From: Helopsaltes ochotensis
Lineage: Eukaryota > Chordata > Aves > Passeriformes > Locustellidae
DNA: 64,000 nt
Reading direction: 5' to 3'
Assembly: GCA_013400155.1 (NCBI GenBank)
Contig: VXBM01001083.1
Span: 70,854 to 134,853 of the forward strand
Under the pieces are notes generated by a model, which was not told where the DNA came from, did no database searches, and saw only the letters and a program-made list of their open reading frames with translations. Below are positions 24,240-37,700 of the stretch, one piece after another; the first letter of the stretch is position 1; each line of letters opens with the position of its first letter. Made by a program: the position numbers and the translations under genes.

Positions 24240-26864
24240 AGGACATCTGAAAGGAATTTATTAAGATACTTAAATGAAACATAGTCCAAAAGGTGCACTC
24301 CTGAACAAAGGGAGCTGTTTTATAAAATGGGCCAGGCCTGATTGCTGCGCTGAGCCTCTGGAGGCAGATTTTAGCAATAGGTGAGCAACTCCCATGTTTC
24401 AGCCAAAAGGTCTTGCTTATGTTTAATCATCCCTCAGCAGAATAAGGTTCTATGACTTTCGCAAAGATGATTTACCATTTGTTTTCATGGCAATGTGCCC
24501 CTTCCAATCTGCACATCTTTTTAAGTTTCTGCCATGTTTGTATTTACACATTTCTCATATAGGTGAAAACATTCATTATACTGCTTGAGTGATTAGGAAC
24601 TTTAAAGTGCAGACCTTTTCCATGAAAAATCATTCCTGAATTCTATTCATTTTGAGAGTAAACAATTCAGGTTTTAAGTCACAGCCATTACAAGCCGAGT
24701 GATTCTTGTTACTAATTTTCATGCATTCATGAAAACTGCAGCTACTCAACAATATGGCAAAAATGATTCAAAATGTAAATCTACTGAGAAACAGTTTTAT
24801 CTAGCTGTAAAAGAACCATTTGATGGCATTCATTCTGTTTAAATAGCAGCTATTAAGCTTTTAACAGTTTTATGCTTTAAAGCATGATAAAAATCCTACT
24901 AAATAGTTCTTCTGGACCGGTGTTAAAACCAGCTAATCATGTATGATTAAGATGATAGCATTTATCACCATTGTAGCTGGTGACAGTAGCTCTTACTGTA
25001 TTCTGCCTTTCCAGTGTCTATCAAATCCTTAGAAAATACTAATGATGAGATAAACAATGTATCATTACACATATTAGAACTTCAGAAAGCTGCTCAACAA
25101 TGCCATATGCCTCACGTCTCCAACATGTCACTTATTCTCATGATTCACATTTGATATTTTCTGAAAGCTTGAGATTTTAGGGACTTGAATTCTAAGACAG
25201 TGTTTTTTATGCCAGAAATCAAACAAGTGGAACGATAAAGAAAACCTTAGAAACATGAACTTCACTATAAAAAAGGAAAAGTATTAAATCTTTTTATTAG
25301 GAATGAATAATAATAGGATATATAATTTTCATACCAGTTAATGTTTTTGTGGCTTTAAGAAAGATATTAATAACTCTTATTTTTTGAAATAGCATGAAAA
25401 AAACCCCCAACAAAAATGCTACTTATTTATTCATGTGTAGCATTCCATGTAGTTTTCAGTCTAACACAACTTAGTCAATGTGTGTGTGAAGACACATTGT
25501 CCTGCTAAGCATCTCTCTTTCATCTATTTAGTTTTGGACAGGTTTTGGGTAAATACTGCATTGCAGTACACTGCCAGGGCTCCAGATCTATAGAATGAAA
25601 GGACTTCTTTTAGTATTTCAGTCTGTGCTGCTAATTTGGGAAGTGAAAAAAATGTTAAAATGCTTTAAAGACAGAGAACAGTGTTTGAGCTGATTGATTT
25701 TTCTACTTATATTAGAAACCAAAAGAAGCTTCTAACAAGTGCCTCAAAGCTGCTAACAGCTATAGCTAATTTTCTGTCTCAAATCCATTGGGCTTTTCCT
25801 CCAGAGTTTAATTGTAGTTATCCACTACCTTAGAGAAACCCCAGTTAGCGTCTCATGATGCTGTACAGAGTCTTTGCATCTTTGTGATTGATGAGAAAGC
25901 TCTAAACAACGAACACTTATTGCCATTTATTTTTAGACAAAGCACTGACATTAATTCTTGCACAGTGGGGTTGGGTTGATATAAACCTATTCCCCATATT
26001 CTGTGGCAAAATAGATAACCCCATGTCAGTTTTAATCCAATTAGCTCTTTACACAGGAAGCACAAGAACCACAGCAACACAGACACCAGAGCAGGCAGCA
26101 AGAATGGCGTCCAAGGAGTACTGAGCATGCTCATGAGGCCACTCTGTACTTACTTGCACATTGCCACAGCCAGCTTGACAAAGACATGCATCTGGGGGTT
26201 TTCACTAAGTGTGGCTCCTATGCCATCCTTAGATCCTACCCAAGGATTCAGAGGAAGGCAATCAAGTTGAAGGTTTTATTCTCAGCTAAGACTGACAAAT
26301 CTTCTGGCACCTTTTTTTCAAGGATGAGCAGAATTGCCGTCATCAGCCAATAAATCAACAAGAAATTTTTGCAAATGGTATGGCTGTGCTAATGGATGAG
26401 GATAAACAAGTTTCCATGGTCCATATACTGCTGCATCACTGCCCTCCTCATTGCACACTGGAGAAGGTGGTGTAGAGGCACTCAAGCCAGAGAAGAACAT
26501 GCTATAAGCAGGAAGGGAATAGCCAGATATTCACAAAACTATGACCTTGTTAGTGAGCTCTGATGAGTTTCAGAGGTTTGGGTTCAGGGTCATACTCACC
26601 TGACATGCTGCATTCAAATCTGGGTTGGTTTCTGCTCATTTAGAGTCGCTAGCTGAGGCTGATGCTGGATTTGGAGCTCTGCAATCTACTCTGCTACTTG
26701 AATTCATGACTTCCGAACACACTCCCTCAAGCTTTAGGTCTTGCTCCTTCTGCCTGACTGAGAGGAGAATATAAAAATTCTCCGTATTATAAACTGAAGC
26801 CAAGGCTTAGTTTCCAATTTCAGTGAGCTGTTGATACATAGCCCTGCAGTTCTCTGCTAAAGAG
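24240..26864. other. AT-rich non-coding DNA, nothing recognised
   Basis: No clear continuation of the pol-like fragment and no other repeat family is recognised. The minus frame at 25853-26134 is hydrophobic but has no known motif and looks accidental. Confidence 0.5.

Positions 26865-26952
<88 letters not shown>
26865..26952 (+). repeat. Poly-A run of 88 bases
   Basis: Eighty-eight A without interruption, preceded by TCTCTGCTAAAGAG and followed by GCAGTCACC. No retroposon body is recognised on the left and no flanking duplication was found. The true length may differ because homopolymers of this size are often mis-assembled. Confidence 0.9.
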
Positions 26953-26953
<1 letters not shown>

Positions 26954-27239
26954 CAGTCACCAAGTAACCAATGCTCTTTTAAAATGACAGATTAGGAAAA
27001 ACCAGTTTCCAAAGGACTGTGTTTTTAAAATAAAACTGCAGGATTTTGGAACAGAGCAGAAATTGGGAAACCTCTTCCTTAGGGCCTGTTCTAGTCTTAC
27101 AGTTCACTCCAGCTTATTTGGATACATCACCTGCAGAAATGCTGGCCTGCTTTTACAGAGCTTTCCTCTGTCCGCCCGGAGCTAGCTGAGCACAGCTTTC
27201 AGCATTCTGGAAATCGTCTCCTCTGAACCAGCCATTCAG
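26953..27239. other. Non-coding DNA between poly-A and GC-richer block
   Basis: No element recognised. Confidence 0.45.
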
Positions 27240-27640
27240 GGAGCTGCTGTGGGCTCTTTTCTGCTCTGCAGAGGACAACTTCGGTGGCGAAGACAGAGAG
27301 GAGTGCAGGCTCAGATGATAGAACAGTTCAGAACTTTGTTACACTCTCCTGAGGGAGAGAACAGCCTGCCCTGAGGATGGCACATGCGCTGCTGCCCGGG
27401 CACTCCCCGAGCCCTCTCCTTTATCCAAGGGGTGGGGCAGAACAAAGGGTCCAACAGCAAGAAACCAGGGAGGGGACACAGTGTGGGGGGACCCAATGAC
27501 AACTCTGATGGAGGGATTTTCCCAGCCTTTCTCCAATCACTCGAGGCCCTTCACCGAGGCCTCTGGAAGTTAGGAGGGACTGCTGAATAACAGACAAGCT
27601 TTAATGTGAAACAAAAGGTGTAAGGTGCAAACACAGGAAA
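27240..27640 (-). mobile_element. GC-richer block, possibly an old LTR
   Basis: The block is clearly richer in G and C than its surroundings. On the minus strand a TATA-like GGATAAAGG (plus-strand CCTTTATCC near 27419-27427) is followed by a C/G-rich stretch and a segment (CGCCACCGAAGTTGTCC) that resembles the U5 end of bird ERV LTRs. I could not find matching TG/CA ends or a TSD, nor a clear AATAAA. A small CpG-containing promoter or unique DNA are alternatives. Confidence 0.35.
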
Positions 27641-28655
27641 TTCTGCCAAACCCAAGACAGATTAATAACAGAACCCAACAATCACCAACATGTGCACCTT
27701 GTAACAGATAAGGTTTTTCTACGCTCAATATGAAATTAGAAGTTGTCCAAAGTACCATAAAGACAATTCTCAAAACACAAATATATTTCAGGAACTGCTC
27801 TGAATGCCACTGGCATAGCTCCTGTACTCAAAACTGATCAGCAAATGGCAACTAAGAGGTGGTTGTAAAAAGCAGAGTAAGAACTCAGGGAGCTAAGTTG
27901 CACCCTTCTGCCATGACAAGCTGCTCCTTTTCATTTAAAGCCAAATCAGACATGTTACGTGATCCGTAGTCAAAAAAAATAGAACCCCAGACCAGTGGTA
28001 CTGTTGCTATGTCCTTTGTGGTCTCTCTGAGATCTGACTTGATCAGGTCTTGTCTACTGCATGACTGGGATTCAAAACAAAACATCTCAGCAGCTGGGCA
28101 AAGCACTGCTGGTGTCAAGGAGCAATGAGCCACATGCAAAAGGACAGCATGCTTCCTTGGGAGAAAGATGTGATGCTCTACAGGAATGTCAGATTAAAGT
28201 CAAGTACCCTGGTTTTCAGGGCTACCAGAGAAGCAAAATATTCACCTTTGGCATCACAATTGGTATCTAACTCAGAGTATGAAAGCGGGGCGGGGGGTGG
28301 GAATGTTTGTGTGGATTTCATCTCTGACAGAGCTGAGTTTGTTTTATAAATGGGTAGGAGAATCTTCTGAAAAAAGCTGTCCTGATTTGGCCTCTTTCTT
28401 CTTCTTTCCCTAGCAGTGTTGTACAATAGGCCAGTTAGAATGGGAATAGAGGGAGGCTAAATGATTGCAAAACTGGAGTTATTTTGCAGAGAGAGGAAAT
28501 TAGTAGGCAGGCCTGACTGTTTTTTGTGGAGTGTAGCTATTGTGGAGAATCCAAAAGGTGACTGGAGAGGTGGACTGGAGCACAGGTGGGGCTAGAACAG
28601 CTAATGGTACAGGCACTAACTAGTAGGAAAAAGAGGGGCGACCCAATCTAAAATG
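27641..28655. other. Non-coding DNA with a G-rich patch
   Basis: Nothing recognised except a G-rich patch near 28286-28301 (GGGGCGGGGGGTGGG), which is too short for a confident four-run quadruplex. Confidence 0.5.
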
Positions 28656-28661
28656 TTTGAC

Positions 28662-28988
28662 TGTTGCCCTGATTCTTGCAGCGTTTCTGATGTTGTTCAC
28701 AGTTTCTCGATATTTTCATAGCTCTTAGTTCTTTCTCACACAAATGTTATAAATAAAGAGCAATGTTTTGAAAAAAACAAGGAGATGTTTACATATTTTC
28801 CTTGGAGGAAGGAACAATTGATAGACTGTTGGTTTGACCAGCATGATTGGAGAGATGGCGACACTCTCCTCCTATCCATGGTCTGGATAGAAAAATTATA
28901 TAAATGGAGTAAAAAATAAACCTGCCCTTTTCCTCGCATGTCCTGAACAAGAGGAGTCTGTGTGTTCTTTCAGTGCTCCACAGTAACA
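28662..28988 (+). mobile_element. Short ERV solo LTR, family 1 (327 bp)
   Basis: A complete small LTR starting TGTTGCCCTGATTC and ending CACAGTAACA. It is flanked by a perfect 6-bp TSD, TTTGAC, at 28656-28661 and 28989-28994. A TATATAAAT box and an AATAAA signal (28915-28920) place transcription on the plus strand. It shares start, middle block (GACTGTTGGTTTGACCAGCA) and end with the copy at 3339-3620 but has extra sequence in the first third. A 6-bp duplication is typical of beta-like (ERVK/class II) retroviruses, which is an inference here. No internal genes are present, so it is a solo LTR left by LTR-LTR recombination. Confidence 0.9.
28915..28920 (+). promoter_or_regulatory. AATAAA poly(A) signal in short LTR
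   Basis: Canonical hexamer 68 bases before the LTR end, matching the position of the signal in the sister copy at 3549-3554. Confidence 0.65.
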
Positions 28989-28994
28989 TTTGAC

Positions 28995-30545
28995 ATTATT
29001 TAAAATCTTTCTTTCTGTCTTGCACAGGTGTGGCATACATATGAAGCCAGGTTTTCTCAAAGATTTGGATTTAGTTGATCTTGCCTTGCTTGTGTGTCTG
29101 TCCCTACTGATGTTTTCCCATTTGGTTAATTTCCTCTTTGGCTGAGGGGACAAAAGGCATCACAAAGTTAATGTTTATGATGGTGTACAAGAGGTGATGG
29201 CCAGAAGTGACAGAAAGCTTCTGAGTGTCCTGGAGCCTCCAGACTGCCTTCAAATATTATTAGACCTCAGAGAAACTGCTCTGGATACAGTTCATCAAAG
29301 CAAAGCTTGAACCAACACTTGTAATCAGCCTTATCCAGCTTATTCAGTTCTGCTGCTCTTGCTAATGTTTTCTAGTGGGACAGATATCTCATTCATTTGT
29401 GTTATCAGGATTTGTTTTTCCTCCTGTTACCTTCCCATTCTTTCCCTCCATAGAGGAGGTCTCTATTGTTTGACAAGTGATTCTAATTAATCATTTTGTG
29501 CTGCTTTTGAATTGTGCAGCTCTGATTAATTTGAGGAACTGGCTATAGGGTTGAGCTGAAGTGATAGTGAGTTGTGAACGCAGGCTCTATTGTCTGTAAC
29601 AGCACAAAATGCTTGTGCAGTGATTTGAAAATGTATTTCTTCCTTCTGTAATATGCTATGCTTGCTTAAAGCTTTCAAAGCAATGTTCCTGTTATGTGCA
29701 ATGAGAGTTTACCCAAAAGTTAAGAAGATAATTACTCAAGCATTGGAGCATTATAAGTCAGAGGCTAGTCTACCATTATTTCAGTCTTATTGAAGATGGG
29801 CATTATTATTATTGTTATTAATACTCATAGGATAAATTTAAGAATTTTATTGTATTCAGGGACTGAACATGATTGCATAGCCATAATTCTGGGTCCTCTG
29901 ACTTCCTAAAAAATGCTGTTCCATTCCAGCAAAATTTCTTTTTCATTTATGTACACCTGCCAAAATAACTTAATAACACATGAAGTCATATAAATCCTCT
30001 AAATCATGTACTGTTAAAAGTGAACTGTTAATATAAGAGGTGTGAGTCCTAGTAGAAGTAAGAGCTACTATCAGTATGATTTTTCTGTCTTGATTCCAGT
30101 CTGATTATCTAATTCTGACTTTGTATACCAAAGCACACCGAAGTGTACATCATATATATACACATCTATCCAAATACACATATAAACAAATAACTACAAA
30201 ATATCTACAAGTAAAGGACTTTTTCTCAAAAAGGATGTGAGTTTGAATGTGGCACTGTATAGCTGTGTGGCTGCTGCTGTGGAAACCGGTAATGGATAAA
30301 TACTTTCTCCCCATATTCCACTGCTCTCAGCTGTATCAGTAAGGATAAAAGGAAGGGTTTTCCCTGGTAAACATGCAGTTCTTCAAGCTCTGACTTCCCT
30401 AGAGTAGGAGCCTTCTTAAAGTTTTGAATGTAGAAATGTCTGTATATGTGCAGTTAATTCTGGTGCATAACTAAAACTTCTAGGGATTAACAGAGTACAA
30501 ATACTAATGAATAATGAACCATGAAAAACAAACAAGATAGCTTCA
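28995..30545. other. AT-rich non-coding DNA, nothing recognised
   Basis: Short low-complexity ATT and AT/AC patches occur near 29800 and 30150. No gene or repeat family recognised. Confidence 0.5.
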
Positions 30546-30548
30546 GAG

Positions 30549-30900
30549 ATCACAAAATCATAGGACATCCTGAGTTGGAAGGGATCCATCAGGGTCATCA
30601 AGTCCAACTACTGGCCCTGCATGAGGTACCCCAGGAATCCCGCCCTGTGCCTGAGAACACTGTCCAAATCCTCCGTGGACTCTGTCAGGCTCAGTGCTGT
30701 GAGCACTTCCCTGGGGAGCCTGCTCCAGTGCCCAGCCACCCTCTGCATGAGGAACCTTTTCCAAACTAGACCTCCCCTGACTCACTTTCATTCTGTTTCC
30801 TGCAGTCTTGTCACTGGTTACGAGAGAGACGAGATCAGAACCTGCTCCTTTGCATCCCCTCCTGAGGACATTGAAGACCACAATGATCTATCCAGGTCAA
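30549..30900 (-). mobile_element. CR1 LINE 3'-end fragment, different subfamily
   Basis: Minus-strand CR1 3' end of a subfamily different from the one at 46307. In plus-strand order: CATCCTGAGTTGGAAGGGAT, TCAAGTCCAACTACTGGCCC, CTTCCCTGGGGAGCCTGCTC, GAGGAACCTTTTCCAAACTA and CTTGTCACTGGTTACGAGAG. It ends at about CTATCCAGG (30900), where the copy is 5'-truncated. Open frames across it on both strands are shadows. Confidence 0.9.
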
Positions 30901-31715
30901 ATCTCTGTGCTCCCTTGACAGAGCTTTGCGCACCTATGGCAGTATGTAAAGTTTCCTTTACTCCTCAGAGCCCGTGTAGAATTTGGTTTTAGTTGCTGTC
31001 ATGAACTTAAACTTTAAATGTTTTGAGTGGAAACATAAAAATTATCAACTGACATATTTTTCTCTTGGCTGAATGTTGTTCTCTAGGTGAGCAGCTGAGG
31101 TAAAGGTAAAGATGTCAGGCTGACTCAGGAGCTAAGGGAATAGTGATGTGGTTGAGGCTGAAATCAACATAAAAACTTCTGGGATTTTACTATCTTGACA
31201 ATATATGTTACTTTCCTGACAGAAGGTCAGCAGGCTGAGAGTTTGTTTGGAAACCATGCTGCAGAACTGATGAAAGGTGAACAGTATCTTTGTCTCTGAA
31301 GTCTCACCTTCTTATACCTTTTCTGAAATTATAATTCAGTCTGCAAAGAAAGAGCTTTAAAAAAATCCAGATAGTTAGATAGCAAGGGACCAGAAATATA
31401 AATCCTTGTTTCATTCTTTAAAGCCATTAAGCATAAAATCACAAAATGAGAGAGATTTTCTGACTATCAAAAATATCACTTATTTGTTATAAATGATCTG
31501 CTGAACACTTTCAGTGTAAGCAAAGTTGTAAATTTCTGGAGTGATTTTGTTGGCTTCAACTTTTCCTGCTGGATCAAGGATAGCGTACAAAGGAAATTGC
31601 ACAGTTGTTATTGCTCCATGTTAATATATTACAATTAATCTAATAAATATATAAACATTTTTTTTGTATTTGACAACAAAGGAAGATTAACAACAAAAAT
31701 CAATGGTGTACAGGG
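30901..31715. other. Non-coding DNA, nothing recognised
   Basis: No repeat or exon recognised. Confidence 0.5.
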
Positions 31716-31785
31716 AATAATAGGATAATGTAGGTTGGAAGAAACATCTGGAGAACATCTGGTCCAATCTTTAGCTCAAAACAAG
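31716..31785 (-). mobile_element. Short CR1 3'-terminal fragment
   Basis: About 70 bases matching the extreme 3' end of CR1 on the minus strand: a degenerate terminal repeat (AATAATAGGATAATG), then TAGGTTGGAAGAAACATCTG and CATCTGGTCCAATCTTTAGC. Short, but in the right order. Confidence 0.6.
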
Positions 31786-34700
31786 ATAAATTTTGATCAT
31801 ACTAGAACTGAAACATAAGTGGAACATGTTTCATGTTGCAAAGCATGTCTGTAGTGATGGTACAGGAAAATATGGGGTCCAGATGATAATTGCATTGCTG
31901 TGTGTGACACTCAAGTCCCTTTGTCTGTCAAGTCTTGAAATCAACCTGAGTGACTGGCCCCATGCTTTTAGGCAAATTGAACCCTTGTCAGATGTAAGAA
32001 ATAGAATTGATTAGGTATTATTTGATGAAACATTTTTGGTCTTTAAATTCCCTTTTTTAGTTGTTTCAGGACCAGGATAGAATTTCTAGTAGATCACTGA
32101 TTGAATCATCTGGTCCACTTCGGTAGCACTAGGAGAGAAGGAGAACAAAGAACAATTGTCACTCTTTGTGACACTTAAGTAATAGAAGTAGTGGAACAAA
32201 ATCTGTTGAGTGATGATATTCTGACCTCTTGTAACTCAAAGGAAAATTTGTCATTGAGCTCTCTAGGACTTTGCTTCTCCCTTCGTTTCATTTGGATAAA
32301 TATTCATTTCATCCTTAATAAATCTTTAAATTAAATAGTGAATTTGACAAAAATGTATAAGGTGCAAAATGTAGACTCCTCTGTTCTCTACTGATGTTAC
32401 TTGCTTGCCCAAGCAACAGAGCTATTTTAAAACTACATTTTTCCATCTGTGAAGAGACTATTAGAGATCTCTAAAAATATGCAAGGACTGTCATATTTGT
32501 TGGTTCAGTGGTGTTCAGTCCTTGTTCCACTGAATATTTGGCCAGCATTCATGTAAAGATAATTTTATTGGAATCTTATGTTTAATGTGCATATAAGACA
32601 GCAATTTCCAGTCTATATAAAAGATCTGAATATCTCAATCTTGCTGAAATAAATACGAAACATTTCTGCAAACTCATTTGGGTGATCTTTATGGGTGAAT
32701 TTATGTTTTTACGAAGCATTTATGACTAGGGTGGAATGAAACGATATGGCTTATAATGTGAGTCTCTATCATCCCAGAGAGAAAACAGTCTGTTCAGTTT
32801 CTTCCTGAGTATTCAAGCCCCCTCTCTGCCCAATGCTCTTTGCAAAGTTGGTGGTATGGTTCTGCATGGTGTTCCTGGGATTTTTTTAATTATTATTATT
32901 AGTTTTTTGGTGTTTTTTTTGGCGCACAGGAACATTCAGACCTCTCAAGTCAAAGAGCAGGAGCTCTGAATAACTCTTTGGGAATGTGCCCCTCTCTTCT
33001 CTCTTTGGTCTATGGCAGTAATTTAACATGACTGCACTCCCAATTCAGGAACCTCCCTTAGCTGTCCAAAGGAAAGTGAGCCTTTGAAACTACCCAGAGA
33101 ATGGCTCCAGAAGACGATGCTGAATTTTTTTTCTTCCTTTTCAGAGTGACAAAATAGTAAAGACAGTTCTGCTGAAGAGGAATTGTAAAATCTCTTCAAT
33201 TAATGAAAAAAGTCTTTATTTTAAAAAGGTCAAGCAACTCAAGTGTTGTGGAAGAGTCATTATACTGCTTGCTCTAGCATTGTGAGAATAAAAGACTTTG
33301 AAAGGAAAGCAGCATGTAGACTTTTGATAAACACTGTGGAACAGTTTAAATCCAAACAGTATAAACTAATAAAGGTAAAGATATATACTGGTTTCAGAAA
33401 AAACCAAAAACACCTAAACCTTGAACTTATCCACAAAGATTTTTTTTTAAATACCATCCTACATTCAAATAAGAACTGAAGTGGTGGAAAAAGAGAACAT
33501 CAGGAAGATCAGCTCATATAGAATAAACCATTTAATTACTGCAGATGAGGGATTGGGGGTTTCTGCTCCTTGGTTTGACATCCCAGCACAAACTTCTTTC
33601 CATGAAGAAAAGAAAACCAATCAAACAAAAATGAGATCTAAGGACTTTTAAATAGTGGCTACTCCTTGTCAGATCATGAGAAGGGGCAGAAGAAGGGAAG
33701 GGAGAAGGGTGGAAGCAGTAGGTACATTATTGACCAGTTCTCTTTACAAGAAGCAGCTGAGAGCAAACTGTTCAGAATTTAACACTGGGAATCCAGGCAT
33801 AGCAAATGAGCTCAGATGAAAACCAGATGAGACATTTGGACCAATAAGAAAGAAAAGTGATATATGATCTCAATACAAGAAGTAAACAGTTAAGATTTGA
33901 TTTTTCTATAGCAAGATCTGAGACTTTATACAATATTTGGGTCAATTCTAATTTGCTCCATGGAGAAGTGAAATTCTTTTAGAAATGGGGTTTCCTTGCT
34001 GCATATTTAGATGTTCAGAGTGATTTTCTTGTTCCCTGAGTTTTCCGAGATTTCTGTTTTCTGTCTTGCTTCTGACATATAAATGCTCCAAAGCAGATGA
34101 TCCAGAGCTCAGCTCTGCCATTTACCATCAGTCCTCAGGGAGAATCCCTTTGGCTCACAGTCTTTAGCTGCCACTGAAGCACTGGCAACCCAAGCAGTGC
34201 TTTAGGCCGTAGATCCTCAACTTTCAGTGCAAAAGGAGACATTTGATATTTTTTTCTTGTCACAGCATCAGTTCCCTGCAACTGATGTCTGCCTTTAACA
34301 TTGCCTGAAATAAAAAACCTAGATAGATTCCAGTGTGAGATAGAAAATGCCTACATTAATTAAAAGGTAATATGATAAATTGTAAATGACCCAACCATAT
34401 GGCAGTTTGACACAAGGGTGGGCTAAATTTCACATGCAGTGCAGCTGATTTGTACCATTGCTGATGGAAGCAGTTTTCCTTTTTCCCCTGGGTCTCAGCC
34501 AAACACTTGGTCACCCACTTTCCTAAAGTCAGGACATGTGTTTGGTGAGTCAGATTGGGGTGTTGGAAGTGTGGCTGAAAACAAATCCTCTTTTGTGGAT
34601 TTGTGAGTGTTTTTAATCAGATGGCCTTGTGGGAAGGTCTGGGAACACACAGCTGGGAACAGGAGAGGCATATCCATCCTTTTTTCAGGAGCCTCTGGGT

Positions 34701-37700
34701 TAAACTCGTTGTGAAACTGCATCCCCAAAGTGAAAAGGTTAGCTAACAAGAACTTCATATTTAAAGAAGTCAGGTCCTTAAACTGTAATGAACTCCCATG
34801 GATTTTGATGAGAATTTAATCAAACTATGCATCTATGAATCTCTTGCTCTAAGTTATTGTGTAATTTTTCTCTCCTACGAGGCCTGGTCTGATAAATACA
34901 TTTTATTAAGGAAAATTTGTTTTAATATATCAGTAAGATACATTAAAAAATGAAGTGATTAAGTTATTTACAGATCATGAAAATAAATCCAAACCAAAGA
35001 CAAGGACTTTTCTAACCTGTGGGTTATTTAGTTTTGATGTAGCCACATTTTTTCTCCTTGTGGATCTTCAAGCAGCTACTAAAAAAATATCCTGTAGTTA
35101 AAGGTAACCTTAAATTTGTTGGACATTTCTTTGCAATAGCTGCAATGTAACAGCACAGGCAAATAGAAAAAGACAGTATTTCTGTGTGGATACCTTTGCT
35201 TTGGACTGGCATTTTCCAGCATGTTTAGCACAGAAATAGCACACAATCTGATGGTATTATACTAACACCTTCATTCCTGAATGCTGGGTGCCATTCAGAA
35301 ATAAAGATATGAGCTAATGTATTCTCTTTTGCCTTACATACTGAGGAGCCACTGTAAAGTAAAGCTGATAACATAGAAGTACAATTGCAAGAACTCTGTT
35401 TTGGCTTAATTGTTAAGATTCAGGACACATACGAAATGTAATATGAAAATAAATCAAACTGAACAAATACTCAGAATAATTGAAGGATGTGTGAATAAGA
35501 GGTGGGTGGAGAGCTGCTATTATTTCTATTCCTCCATGGCTGGCCTTAGACCTACCGAGTGTACGCAACAGAGCACATTCTTACTCCTTGGTATGAGAGC
35601 TAGCTATGAAATCTATACATTATTGGAGGCTATTGGCAAGGGATAGATCATCATACAAGGAAAGATTTTTTCACCAGAAAAATACAAAGTAGGTACAGTG
35701 CAAAGTCTTTACTTTAGAGATTCATTGAATAATTTGTTCTGTAGTGGTTGGGTAACAACAAAAGGAACTAGATATCTTTAGGATTCCTGTTGGTCTTGAG
35801 ACAAGTATGAATTATTAGGGTGGTGAGGTCATGCAAAGATCTAATACAGCTATTGGATGTAACAAATTAGAGGGTTTTTTGCAACAACAAGTAAGATTTT
35901 AAGATTTTGCATAAACCTTAAGATGGCCTGATGTAGAACCATGTATGTAAATCACATATCAAGCAGAGTCTATAAAACCTCTTTGAATAATTGGGGAAAT
36001 ACAAAACACACTTTAAAAGATTAATCAGCAGAGCTTGGCTTATTTAATCTTGTACGAGGGAAATTAATTACTTCATGTAAGTAAGTACATTTTGGCATGA
36101 GAGGAAAACATTTAACAGTAGCAATAAGGTAGAAATATTTATGTTAGATGATGATTCTGGCAGAATATCATATAGACAAACATATCACAGATATGTTTAC
36201 ACCAAAAATTAACTGACATCACAAGCATCGAAAAAGCTTCCCAAATAAGACAGATAAGGTCTGAATGCTGCATTATTCCAACATGAAGCTAATTAAACTT
36301 ATGGGGAAAAATTATAGGAGAGAGGTGAACCCAGAATGAAAAATTGAAGTCTTTCAGAGGAAGTTATGGATTTTTAATGTGTTGATATTCCCCAAAATGC
36401 AGGCAGGAGGATATAAAAGGATGCATAACTGAGATTTATATGGTAAATCCAAATTACTACTGTTTGTCTCCCAAGGCCAAGAGTATCTTATCTGTCTTTT
36501 GAATAACGTGACTGCCATAAATTTTTCCATTCTTCCTTTAGAAAGAAGATGAGTGGCAAAGCTGCAGATGAGACACTGAGTGAAGAGTCCTACTGCTTTT
36601 AGTGCAAATGAGAAGTGTCTCATGATCATGGTCAGTTAGATTTGTTCACAGTAACCACCAACAGATTGTCTAGTGGTTTCCTTGCATTTATTTCTATGGG
36701 GATCTCAGTTCACCTGCTGTTGCAGGAGTGTAAAATGTTGATGGTAACAGCATAAGAGATATAGCACAAGCCTCTTAATAATTTGCCTCTCATAGCACCA
36801 GTGGATGCTTAGTGAACAAGGCATGAAATATATTCTTAGCTATGTTTAGGAGCTTTCTGAGGAAGGATTTTTGTTCTGCAATGACTTTAAATGGTTATAT
36901 CCTCTATTGTCTTTGAATCATAAACACCATAGATTTCTTTGGCTTTCTTCCAGTTTTGGAATACAGTGTCTTGTATCATTTAGTCCTTTGTGATCTGATG
37001 GTTGTGAAGGCAGAAGGGGTGAGAAGGACTTGGTGTAGATGTTTGAAGAACTCATCAGACTAAAGACTGCAAGCATGAAGGATTAGCACTGATGATCTAT
37101 GAGTCATACTCATCTTTTGTTCTTGCCTCATTTAAATCAGTGAGTCTTCAGGACACCCACAGCTCTTTGTTTAATAAGGGTTAGCAGAAGTAGTCAATAA
37201 TTAACTTTAAGAAGATCAGTTAGAGAAAAATAAGGACACAAATTACACCCATAAACATGTGGCTCAGGTGTAAAACTTGCAAATTTTTTTTTGTATCTGG
37301 TGAAAAACAAGCTGTGTACAAGAGATTTGATTATAAACCCATCAAGTCAGTACCTGGTGCTGTACATAATAAGAAGTGATGAAGTGTGACGGCAGCATAT
37401 CTGGTACATTATCATAGTAATTTGTAGACACGCTGGCTGGAGAAATGTTTTGAGTTATAAGACTGCCATATCTGAGTGATATGAAAGAAAGGAGCTGTGA
37501 GGGTGTTTAAGGGTGATTAGGGCTTTTGGAAATCACTGCCTTTGCAAGGTTGCACAACATGCTCTTCAACAGCATGATAGTGGATCTACACCAGTACGAG
37601 CAAACTAGAACCTGTCATAACTATTAATTTTCCTTCTTTCTTTCTTGATGAATAAAAAAAATGTGAGTGAGTATGTACTTCAAGATTAGTCTTTGCCCAA

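Noticed and set aside
28286..28301. G-quadruplex candidate
   Set aside because: Only three separate G runs are present, so a standard four-run quadruplex is not supported.
30521..30992. Overlapping open frames on both strands of 82-123 codons
   Set aside because: They lie in a CR1 3' region, and the GC-richer repeat reduces chance stops.
36000..36330. Possible very old CR1 fragment
   Set aside because: Only faint, scattered resemblance (for example GGCTTATTTAATCTTG followed by an A-rich stretch). It is not ordered enough to support.
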